A stretch of 5,177 nt of DNA, from the NCBI GenBank assembly GCA_049242885.1, contig JBMLOQ010000152.1:1-5177 (forward strand). Direction: 5' to 3'. How positions within the stretch are numbered: the first letter of the stretch is position 1; each line of letters opens with the position of its first letter. The notes under the pieces are model-generated. The model made no database searches, was not told the DNA's origin, and saw only the letters and a list, made by a program, of their open reading frames with translations. Source of the stretch: CAIVPM01 sp049242885. Lineage in GTDB: Bacteria > Bacteroidota > Bacteroidia > Chitinophagales > Chitinophagaceae. Positions 1-5,177 of this stretch are shown here, one piece after another. Made by a program: the position numbers and the translations under genes.

Positions 1-486
1 ATCTGCTTTGCCATCTTCATCTATATCACCAACTACCATAGCTTCTGCACTATTATTAGATGTAAAATCTTCTTTTTCTATAAAGTTGCCTGCAATTAAA
101 GTAGATCTTACAGGGTTAAATGATGGTGTGAAGTTTTTATTGCTTTGTGCTGCTAAATTTATATTTGCATTTAGTACACTAATAGGTGCATATGTAGCAC
201 CTAAAGGTACTGTAGCTGTAATACTTGTAGTTGTGGATGATGTAACAATTGCTTTTGTTGCACCAAAAAAAACTAAATTATTGGTATTGGTACTACTAAA
301 GTTGGTGCCAGTAATAGTTACAGCATCGCCAGGTTTTCCATTTAAAGGTGAAAAACTGGTTATGGTTGGTGACTGGGCAAATATGCAATTGGTAAAAAGG
401 AAAAGTGTAATAATTGGTAAAGCCTTTTTTAGAGCCAAATTAAAAACCCTAGTAATTAAAGTGTACATATAAAATTTTCTAAACAT
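1..486 (-). CDS. Secreted IPT/TIG and FG-GAP (VCBS) repeat protein, N-terminal part
   Basis: This is the first 162 codons of a gene that runs off the left edge, so its C-terminus is unseen. The protein starts with a basic and hydrophobic signal peptide (core about residues 22-37, 'IFA|QS' cleavage, Gln at +1). An IPT/TIG Ig-like domain follows at about residues 40-118, with the typical 'PTITSFSPLNGKPGDAVTI' opening and 'ITGTNFSS'. From about residue 147 an FG-GAP/VCBS unit begins, with the calcium-loop pattern D154-x-D156-x-D158-G-x-x-D162. Such proteins are secreted or surface-bound, often in adhesion or carbohydrate binding; FG-GAP units normally repeat to build a beta-propeller, and many in Bacteroidota end in a type IX sorting domain. 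The ATG at 484-486 is the first start after an in-frame TAA. It gives a long n-region, so ATG at codon 7 (466-468) or TTG at codon 17 (436-438, preceded by AGGG) could be the true start; the TTG would give a more standard signal peptide beginning MALKKALP. The substrate is unknown. Confidence 0.88.
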   Translation of the reverse strand, partial: MFRKFYMYTLITRVFNLALKKALPIITLFLFTNCIFAQSPTITSFSPLNGKPGDAVTITGTNFSSTNTNNLVFFGATKAIVTSSTTTSITATVPLGATYAPISVLNANINLAAQSNKNFTPSFNPVRSTLIAGNFIEKEDFTSNNSAEAMVVGDIDEDGKAD

Positions 487-500
487 TATTATTTAAAAAA

Positions 501-597
501 ATAATGGTGCATAATTGTTGTTGATTCTTATCCTTTAACAAATCCTCAACCCCTTTTAGAGAATTTGATTTATAAGAAAATAGTTATGCACCTTTAT
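501..597 (-). ncRNA. Candidate structured leader RNA (three nested helices plus U run)
   Basis: Three sets of inverted repeats sit inside one another just upstream of the secreted-protein start. The outer helix pairs 501-514 with 584-597 (13 of 14 positions, including a perfect GGTGCATAA/TTATGCACC core at 506-514 and 584-592). The middle helix pairs 525-531 with 572-578 (TTCTTAT/ATAAGAA). The inner helix pairs 539-547 with 559-567. In the minus-strand RNA the inner helix is a continuous 9 bp, CAAAUUCUC with GAGGAUUUG, where one U-G wobble replaces a C-A mismatch on the plus strand. The apical loop is UAAAAGGGGUU. The 3' arm runs straight into a T7 run on the minus strand, about 8 nt before the ATG. 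This looks like an attenuator, or another structured 5' leader, of the downstream gene. It matches no riboswitch class that I recognise. A small non-autonomous repeat element is an alternative, though no target duplication flanks it. Confidence 0.42.
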
Positions 598-607
598 AGT
601 AATTCAT

Positions 608-633
608 AGAAAATTATTTTTAATAAATTTTCT
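608..633. repeat. AT-only inverted repeat, 8-bp arms
   Basis: AGAAAATT at 608-615 and AATTTTCT at 626-633 are perfect inverted copies around a 10-nt loop. With almost no G-C pairs and an AT-rich background this may well be chance. It lies just upstream (in the minus sense) of the candidate structured leader. Confidence 0.25.
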
Positions 634-722
634 TGGACTTTTTAAGGATTTAGTTTTGAATTTTGTAAAAGTAAAGCGGTATAAATAGGAGTTTATTGCA
701 ATGTTCTCAACGCCTTAAAATA

Positions 723-753
723 TGTATATGAACCTAAGAATTTTGTATATGAA
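723..753. promoter_or_regulatory. 10-bp direct repeat at 21-bp period, candidate LytTR regulator site
   Basis: TGTATATGAA occurs at 723-732 and again, identical, at 744-753, separated by 11 bp. On the minus strand this reads TTCATATACA-N11-TTCATATACA. LytTR-type regulators such as AgrA and ComE are known to bind pairs of 9-10-bp direct repeats about two helical turns apart, which is this geometry. The site lies downstream of a LytTR regulator gene and about 240 bp upstream of the secreted-protein start. The link to the neighbouring regulator is inference; the repeat itself is seen directly. Confidence 0.4.
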
Positions 754-754
754 T

Positions 755-783
755 TTTTTGCACATATAATTAATGTGCAAAAA
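755..783. repeat. Perfect palindrome, 11-bp arms, 7-bp spacer; operator-like
   Basis: TTTTTGCACAT at 755-765 and ATGTGCAAAAA at 773-783 are perfect inverted copies around the spacer ATAATTA. It begins one base after the direct repeat at 723-753. It does not look like an intrinsic terminator, because the T runs precede and the A runs follow the stem on both strands, the reverse of what a terminator needs. A dimeric regulator's operator, or an RNA hairpin in the regulator's 3' region, are the likelier readings. No known consensus is assigned. Confidence 0.45.
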
Positions 784-845
784 GGAGTTCTTTAAAAAAT
801 GAAATTGCAAGAAGAATGTTTTAAAGCCAACCTAAAATTAGCAAC

Positions 846-872
846 TTGTATTTTTTAAAAAAAAACATACAA
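846..872 (-). terminator. Weak A/U hairpin directly after the response-regulator stop
   Basis: On the minus strand TTGTAT (872-867) pairs with ATACAA (851-846), and TTTTT (865-861) with AAAAA (856-852), with one bulged G and a 4-nt T loop. It starts one base after the stop codon of the response regulator. The stem is nearly all A-U and no U run follows the 3' arm, so it is at best a poor terminator. It is listed because of its position at the end of the operon. Confidence 0.18.
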
Positions 873-873
873 A

Positions 874-1617
874 CTACCCAAGTTTTAGTTGCATCAACAA
901 TTTATCTCTAAAGGTTTTGCCTAATGGCAAAGTAACATTGTTTATAATGATGCTTTCAGAGTTTATAATTTCTATGAAATCGATATTAATGGCGTAACTG
1001 CGATGAATTTGTACAAACTTCTTTGCATCAAAATGGGTTAAGTATTGTTGTAGAGAGCTACGAACTAGTAGTTTTTTGGTTGCTGTAACCACGTTTACAT
1101 AAACATGCTCCGACTCTAAGTATAAAATATCGGCAAACTTTATTTTATGAAAATAATTGCCGTCTTTAATAAAAAGTGCATCCTTTATAAGAAAGTCTTG
1201 TTCTGTATTAGTAGCACTTGAATATTGTTGTGCAGTTTTATTTTTTGAAAAATTATTAAAGCAAATTTCAATAGCTGTGTATAAATCGTCTTTTGTAAAT
1301 GGTTTTACCAAAAAAGCAGGTGGGTTAGTTGCTTTTGCACGCTCAAGGGTTGCAGCATCTGCATTTGCAGTAAGAAAAATAAATGGAGTATTATAGCTGG
1401 TATTAATAGTGTGGGCAAGTTCAATACCATCTTTACTTCCTTTTATTTGAATGTCTAGTAAAACAACATCAGGCTTCTCTGCATCTAACATTTCTAATGC
1501 CTCGTTATAAGTACTGGCAATTTTGGTGGTTTGATATCCAATTTTTTTTAAAGTACTTGCAATAAGATTTGCAATAATTAATTCATCTTCTACTATGCCT
1601 ATTTTAAGTGTGCTCAT
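874..1617 (-). CDS. LytTR-family DNA-binding response regulator (REC-LytTR)
   Basis: This 247-residue protein is the cytoplasmic output partner of the sensor kinase encoded immediately upstream. Residues 5-120 form a CheY-like receiver with all key positions intact: acidic pair E10/D11, phosphoacceptor D55 in 'VVLLDIQIKG', T83 in 'FLTANAD' and K105 in 'FLVKPF'. A short polar linker (about 122-142) leads to a LytTR DNA-binding domain at about 143-244, with 'IKFADILYLES' and the hallmark 'FVQIHRSYAIN' at 201-211. Length and layout are typical of the LytR/AlgR family. These regulators bind paired direct repeats near promoters once phosphorylated. The ATG at 1615-1617 overlaps the kinase TAA by one base, so the two are probably translated by coupling; no clear Shine-Dalgarno is seen. 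A candidate binding site lies downstream at 723-753. The target genes are not known; the neighbouring secreted-protein gene is the obvious candidate. Confidence 0.95.
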   Translation of the reverse strand: MSTLKIGIVEDELIIANLIASTLKKIGYQTTKIASTYNEALEMLDAEKPDVVLLDIQIKGSKDGIELAHTINTSYNTPFIFLTANADAATLERAKATNPPAFLVKPFTKDDLYTAIEICFNNFSKNKTAQQYSSATNTEQDFLIKDALFIKDGNYFHKIKFADILYLESEHVYVNVVTATKKLLVRSSLQQYLTHFDAKKFVQIHRSYAINIDFIEIINSESIIINNVTLPLGKTFRDKLLMQLKLG

Positions 1618-1619
1618 TA
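1615..1619 (-). promoter_or_regulatory. TAATG stop-start overlap between kinase and regulator genes
   Basis: The kinase ends with TAA (1619-1617) and the regulator starts with ATG (1617-1615), sharing one A. This arrangement is typical of translational coupling between genes whose products are needed in fixed ratio, and it makes the two one operon. No Shine-Dalgarno motif stands out upstream, in keeping with Bacteroidota. Confidence 0.85.
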
Positions 1620-4600
1620 TTCTTTACTTCTTGCTTCTGTTGTTTTAAATGTGATGGTAAAAATAGACAAATCATCTTTTCTTAAATAAACCATTTGTCC
1701 ACTTAATTGAGTGGCCAACATGTGCATGAGTTGCATACCTAAACTGCTGGCTTCTTCTACCTTAAAATTGGCTGGTAAACCCTGACCATTATCTATGTAA
1801 ATAAGTTGAAATACATCTTTTGTTACAGTTTGTAATTTTATTTGTATAAAAGGTTGTGGATTATTGATAAAGGCATATTTAAAACTATTTGTTAATAGCT
1901 CATTTATTATTAAACCAAGAGGTACAGAAGTATCAATATCTACCAAAATATTGGCAATTTCGTTTTTAAAAATAACAGATAAATCAAAGTTGCTCATTAC
2001 TGATGCTATTTGCTTGTATAAGTCATTTATAAATTCATGCAACTCCATACTTGCAAAGTTTTGATGCTGATAGAGTTTTTGATGAATTAAAGCAATAGAT
2101 CGTACCCTGTTGGTGCCTTGTAATAATGTAGCTTTGGCATTTTCATCATGAGTATTATCCGATTGTAGTTCTAGCAAACTACTAATTACAGTTAAATTGT
2201 TTTTTACTCTATGATGAATTTCTTTTAGCAATACTTCTTTTTGTAACAACAATATTTGGAGTTCGTTTTTGCTTTGGTTTAGTTCTTCTGTTCTTTCATT
2301 AACCATTTGTAAAAGTTCAATTTTTTGTGCTTCTACTTTTTTTATTCTATATCGGTAAATTACATAAAAAGTTAAACCAATTATTGCTAATAAACTTCCT
2401 AAAAACCAAGTTTGCAAATAAAATGGTCGAAGCTGATTTATGTGTAAAACAACTGTATTGTTGCCCCAAACTCCATTATCATCTTTAGCTTTAATTGTTA
2501 GGGTATGCTTACCCCAAGATAAGCCAGCAATTTGTATGATTCGGTTGTTTTGAAAAGTCCAATTACTATCATTATCTAACTTATAAGCATACTGAATTTT
2601 ATCTACATTGGAATAAGTAAGCAAAGCCAATTGTAGGGTTATAAAACGGTCGTTGGCGTTTAGTTTTATTTCGTTGTTATTTTTAACTGATGCTTCAACA
2701 TGGAAAAACTTACCTGTAGTGCCATTGTAAATTTTTGCCTCTTCTACAATCAAATTAATTTTGGAAACATTTTTTTGAAGCATAAAATTTTTAGGATTAA
2801 AAAAAGTAATGCCATTTAATCCTCCAAAAAACAAAGAGCTATCCGATGATTTATAGTGTGCAATTCTATTAAACTCATTGTTTGTAATGCCATCTTTAGT
2901 GGTATATATTCTACTTACTTCTTCTGCTTCTTTATTAAACTGTATAAGACCTACGTCGCTGGACATCCAAATGCTGTTATATGCATCTTCATAAGCAGCA
3001 TAAATAGTTTGTGTTGGAAAGCCTTGGTTTTTAGTAAATTCTTTCTCAAGTCCTTTTTCTAAGTTGTATTTTATTAAGCCATTATCAAGTGTTGCTAGCC
3101 ACAGTATATTTTGTTTGCTATATTCAAGAAATGAAATATTGTTAGATGGCAAATAAAACTTTCCTTTTCCTTGATTATGATAGCGTTGAAATATGCCTAA
3201 TGAAGTATTGGCTTTGTACAATCCTTTACTTGTACAAATCCAAATACAAGTATCATTTATTTTTTTTATTTGATAAATTGTAGCTCCAATAATTTCTTTA
3301 AATCCATTATAGTTTATTGGGGTAGTTTGCTTTTTAATTAAATCTATGTTGTAAAGTCCTTGGCTTTCTGTACCAGCCCAAATAATGTTTTTATTTATAA
3401 AGCTTAAACTCCAAACCCAGTCTTTAAACCCAACCTTAAATAAGGGTTTGGTATTTCCATTATTGTCTATTTTATTAATGTTGTTTAATTTATTGTCTAT
3501 AAAATAGGTATTACCAAAGCTATCACTTGTAAGAGCATAATTAAATTCGTTTGAAGGATATTCTTTTATTACACTTTTATTATTTACATCAAATTCTACA
3601 ATATACTTTACCAAATTTTCGGTATGAATAACAAGCTTTTTTTTGCTGTTTTCTACAATGCCTCTTACGGCAATGTTGCGTTCTTGTTGTTTTATATTAC
3701 TCAATAGTGCATTAAATCTTTTTGGCACAAGATCCACTTTTAGCAAACCAAACTCTAGCCCAAGCCAAATCGTACCATTTGGAGCAATAAATTTACAATG
3801 AATGATATTGCTTTTGCTTTGTATGGATTTGTCTATATTCCGATAGTTAAATACCTCTTGGGATGTTTTGTTGTCATAAATTGCATAATCGTTGATGAAA
3901 TACTTTTTATCGTTTAAAAAAGAACTAAAAAAATCAGTTTCTATATTTTTAAATGCCGAATTTAATTCTTCATCTTTTTTAATATTAACTGTATTTATAC
4001 TTTCGCTATACGTGAAATAATCTTTGGAATAAGGGAAGAAGAAATATTTTAATAATTTGTTGATATACTCTTTGTTATAACTAGAATCTACAATTTGTAA
4101 ATTGCTGCTGCATTTTAAAAGTCGCTTTTTACTTACCTCCAATGCATACAGATTATCGACTTCATTGGTTTGTAGCAATAATACTTTGTGAGGTAGCTTT
4201 TTAAAAGTGAATTTGTTGTTAGAAAACTGAACCACACCCATAGTATCGTTTACTCCAAAATAATAAATGTTATTGTTTACTTTGGCTACACTATTTAAGT
4301 TTTTTATGAGTAATGGAGATAGTTGGTTTTTGTAGTACAAGGCAAAAGGAGTAGTGGTTAATGTTTTTGTATTAAAAACATCGAAACAATCATAATCAAG
4401 TAAATTATATTTTATCCAAACAATTTCGTTTGAAATAAAGTAAAGTGCTTTTACATCTTCTTTTCTTAAACCATGTTGTTTGTTGTAGTTTTCAAAGGTG
4501 TATCCATTAAACTTACAAATTCCTTTATTAGTTGCTAGCCATATATAGCCTATACTATCTTGAGTTATGTGATTAATAGTTCTTCCTGGCAAACCATCTT

Positions 4601-4712
4601 CAACGGTGTAGTATTTGTGTTCTATTTGAATGGTTTGTGCAAAAGCAACGTGGTGTAGCAATTGCCATAATGCTACACACAAAAATTTAATAGTAAAATT
4701 CTTAGAATTCAA
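1617..4712 (-). CDS. Propeller-type (Reg_prop/Y_Y_Y) sensor histidine kinase, HisKA_2 family
   Basis: This 1031-residue membrane sensor kinase phosphorylates a partner regulator, almost surely the LytTR protein encoded next. A signal peptide (1-25, 'HVAFA|QT') leads to a periplasmic beta-propeller sensor. Reg_prop-like blades are visible at about 34-70 ('YYTVEDGLPGRTINHITQD', 'GYIWLATNKGICKFNG'), 308-327, 435-457, 481-502, 527-550, 572-593 and 614-640; residues 100-305 are more diverged. A Y_Y_Y domain covers about 690-758, a membrane helix 766-787, and a charged coiled coil 788-830. The HisKA_2 box is 'EIHHRVKNNLTVISSLLELQ' (831-850), with H834 the likely phosphoacceptor, followed by a HATPase: N box N937/N942, G1 'DNGQG' 974-978, G2 'LGMQL' 991-995. 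All catalytic motifs are intact. There is no receiver or AraC domain, so it is not a one-protein hybrid. The start is TTG (4710-4712), since no in-frame ATG lies between the upstream TGA and the signal peptide. The ligand is unknown; many relatives sense polysaccharide fragments. Confidence 0.93.
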   Translation of the reverse strand: MNSKNFTIKFLCVALWQLLHHVAFAQTIQIEHKYYTVEDGLPGRTINHITQDSIGYIWLATNKGICKFNGYTFENYNKQHGLRKEDVKALYFISNEIVWIKYNLLDYDCFDVFNTKTLTTTPFALYYKNQLSPLLIKNLNSVAKVNNNIYYFGVNDTMGVVQFSNNKFTFKKLPHKVLLLQTNEVDNLYALEVSKKRLLKCSSNLQIVDSSYNKEYINKLLKYFFFPYSKDYFTYSESINTVNIKKDEELNSAFKNIETDFFSSFLNDKKYFINDYAIYDNKTSQEVFNYRNIDKSIQSKSNIIHCKFIAPNGTIWLGLEFGLLKVDLVPKRFNALLSNIKQQERNIAVRGIVENSKKKLVIHTENLVKYIVEFDVNNKSVIKEYPSNEFNYALTSDSFGNTYFIDNKLNNINKIDNNGNTKPLFKVGFKDWVWSLSFINKNIIWAGTESQGLYNIDLIKKQTTPINYNGFKEIIGATIYQIKKINDTCIWICTSKGLYKANTSLGIFQRYHNQGKGKFYLPSNNISFLEYSKQNILWLATLDNGLIKYNLEKGLEKEFTKNQGFPTQTIYAAYEDAYNSIWMSSDVGLIQFNKEAEEVSRIYTTKDGITNNEFNRIAHYKSSDSSLFFGGLNGITFFNPKNFMLQKNVSKINLIVEEAKIYNGTTGKFFHVEASVKNNNEIKLNANDRFITLQLALLTYSNVDKIQYAYKLDNDSNWTFQNNRIIQIAGLSWGKHTLTIKAKDDNGVWGNNTVVLHINQLRPFYLQTWFLGSLLAIIGLTFYVIYRYRIKKVEAQKIELLQMVNERTEELNQSKNELQILLLQKEVLLKEIHHRVKNNLTVISSLLELQSDNTHDENAKATLLQGTNRVRSIALIHQKLYQHQNFASMELHEFINDLYKQIASVMSNFDLSVIFKNEIANILVDIDTSVPLGLIINELLTNSFKYAFINNPQPFIQIKLQTVTKDVFQLIYIDNGQGLPANFKVEEASSLGMQLMHMLATQLSGQMVYLRKDDLSIFTITFKTTEARSKE

Positions 4713-4732
4713 AAAAATGTTTCACCAAACAT
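4709..4732 (-). other. Seven-codon upstream ORF overlapping the kinase TTG start, with a T7 run
   Basis: An ATG at 4730-4732 opens a short frame (MFGETFF, then TGA at 4711-4709) one frame away from the kinase. Its TGA overlaps the kinase TTG as TTGA, a coupling-like arrangement. The frame break falls right after a run of seven T (4717-4711, minus strand). One extra T would join this ATG to the kinase as MFGETFFLNSKNF. It could be a tiny leader peptide, a slippage site or a one-base sequencing error. It may also be meaningless, since the TTG start alone already gives a normal signal peptide. Confidence 0.35.
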
Positions 4733-4941
4733 ATTGCATTTTGGATAAATTTTTGTTGGCATTTAACTTAACGGTGAATAAATAATTTCTTTAGCAAAAT
4801 TCATTTCATTGCTTAAATGTATTGCTATTTAAAGCTACATTAAATTAGTTGCTTAAAAATTTACTATAGGGTAAAAATGAAAACCTTAAGTTAATTAATT
4901 GCAATGCTATGGAAATATTTTGTTGCCTTTTTGTTTTAAAA
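4713..4941. other. 229-bp spacer upstream of the sensor kinase
   Basis: This region must carry the kinase-regulator operon promoter, unless it is read through from the PLP-enzyme gene. I could not place a promoter with confidence: TATGTTTG at 4733-4726 fits the Bacteroidota -7 element, but it lies too close to the start and lacks a -33 partner. A bulged stem (4816-4841: AATGTA/TACATT plus GCT/AGC, two bulged bases) and a 9-bp direct repeat TTGCTTAAA (4809-4817 and 4849-4857) are present, but both could be chance in such AT-rich DNA. No clear intrinsic terminator follows the PLP-enzyme stop. Confidence 0.6.
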
Positions 4942-5177
4942 CTACCCGATGGCTTTATTTAAATCTTCAATTAAATCATCAGCATCTTCAATACCAACAC
5001 TTAATCTTATTAGACTATCATTTAAGCCATTTTTTATTCTTTCTTCTCTTGGAATACTAGCATGCGTCATGCTTGCTGGATGATTAATTAAACTTTCAAC
5101 CCCACCTAAACTTTCAGCTAAAGAAAATAAGTGTGTAGATGATAATACTTTGTTTGCAGCTTCTATGCTATCATCTT
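4942..5177 (-). CDS. Cystathionine gamma-synthase/lyase family PLP enzyme, C-terminal part
   Basis: The last 77 residues of a gene whose start lies beyond the right edge; the stop is TAG at 4942-4944. The visible part holds the C-terminal signature of Cys/Met-metabolism PLP enzymes (fold type I, trans-sulfuration): 'FSLAESLGGVESLINHPASM' at visible residues 17-36, then 'THASIPREER', 'DSLIRLSVGIED' and a final helix 'ADDLIEDLNKAIG'. In this family the 'LAESLGGVESL' serine and the 'RLSVGIED' arginine lie at the active site, the arginine binding the substrate carboxylate. The PLP lysine is outside the window. The enzyme would make or split cystathionine, or release a thiol from methionine or homocysteine, in the cytoplasm. 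Synthase (MetB), cystathionine lyase and methionine lyase cannot be told apart from this fragment, so no symbol is given. It is probably a separate transcription unit from the kinase, given the 229-bp gap. Confidence 0.92.
   Translation of the reverse strand, partial: DDSIEAANKVLSSTHLFSLAESLGGVESLINHPASMTHASIPREERIKNGLNDSLIRLSVGIEDADDLIEDLNKAIG

Larger units (their letters stand above)
487..873. other. 387-bp intergenic region, repeat-rich, between response regulator and secreted-protein gene
   Basis: There is no convincing protein-coding gene here. The region is very AT-rich and must hold whatever promoter serves the minus-strand secreted-protein gene, unless that gene is read through from the regulator. 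I searched the minus strand for the Bacteroidota promoter pattern (TTTG, then TAnnTTTG) and found no good pair; the nearest is TACTTTTA at about 666-673 without a well-spaced partner. The region holds, from the regulator side, an A/T hairpin (846-872), a perfect palindrome (755-783), a 10-bp direct repeat (723-753), an AT-only inverted repeat (608-633) and a nested leader hairpin (501-597). These are listed separately. Confidence 0.8.

Noticed and set aside
129..162. Cys34 of the secreted protein as a lipoprotein cysteine
   Set aside because: The residues before it (LFTN-C at about 385-399) do not fit a lipobox, which needs a small residue at -1; cleavage after IFA is the better fit.
8..472. 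154-codon open frame on the plus strand
   Set aside because: It lies opposite the secreted-protein gene, whose minus-strand frame has a clear signal peptide, IPT/TIG domain and FG-GAP calcium loop. The plus-strand translation shows no recognisable domain.
651..658. TAGTTTTG (plus), another match to the -7 element
   Set aside because: No well-spaced -33 TTTG and no plus-strand gene downstream.
1157..1396. Plus-strand open frame inside the response regulator
   Set aside because: Antisense shadow of a conserved receiver domain with all catalytic residues on the minus strand.
1864..2064. Plus-strand open frame inside the kinase HATPase region
   Set aside because: Antisense to the conserved N box of the kinase; no independent coding signal.
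2856..3062. Plus-strand open frame inside the kinase propeller region
   Set aside because: Antisense to Reg_prop blades; its hydrophobic, Cys/Phe-rich translation is typical of shadow frames in AT-rich DNA.
4726..4733. TATGTTTG (minus), a match to the Bacteroidota -7 promoter element
   Set aside because: No TTTG lies at the -33 distance, and it would leave only a few bases of leader before the kinase start; likely chance.
4816..4841. Bulged stem-loop upstream of the kinase as a terminator for the PLP-enzyme gene
   Set aside because: The stem is AT-rich with a two-base bulge, no U run follows on the minus strand, and it lies about 100 bases past the stop.

Overview
The window is AT-rich DNA whose genes all lie on the minus strand. 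It most likely comes from a member of the Bacteroidota. The evidence is a periplasmic Reg_prop/Y_Y_Y sensor kinase paired with a LytTR response regulator, signal peptides ending in 'FA' followed by Gln, a secreted IPT/TIG plus FG-GAP (VCBS) protein, and a general lack of Shine-Dalgarno sequences. The genus cannot be told from the sequence.

Layout in transcription order, from high to low coordinates. (1) 4942-5177 is the C-terminal end of a PLP-dependent cystathionine gamma-synthase/lyase family enzyme, cut by the window edge. (2) 4713-4941 is a spacer. (3) 1617-4712 is a 1031-residue sensor kinase with a signal peptide, a periplasmic propeller-type sensor, a Y_Y_Y domain, one membrane helix, a coiled coil, a HisKA_2-type phosphoacceptor region and a HATPase. 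(4) 874-1617 is a REC-LytTR response regulator whose ATG shares one base with the kinase stop codon (TAATG). (5) 487-873 is a 387-bp spacer with several ordered repeats. (6) 1-486 is the N-terminal 162 residues of a secreted protein (signal peptide, IPT/TIG domain, first FG-GAP calcium loop), cut by the window edge.

The kinase and regulator clearly form a two-gene operon: an extracytoplasmic cue is sensed by the propeller domain and passed to a LytTR transcription factor. The spacer between the regulator and the secreted-protein gene holds the most interesting non-coding signals. One is a 10-bp perfect direct repeat with a 21-bp period, the geometry of known LytTR sites. Next to it is an 11-bp-arm perfect palindrome. 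Third is a nested, three-tier inverted-repeat leader (501-597) that ends in a T run just before the start codon of the secreted-protein gene. Together these suggest, as inference only, that the two-component system controls the adjacent surface protein and that this gene may also be controlled through leader RNA. No insertion sequence, CRISPR array, tRNA or rRNA was seen.
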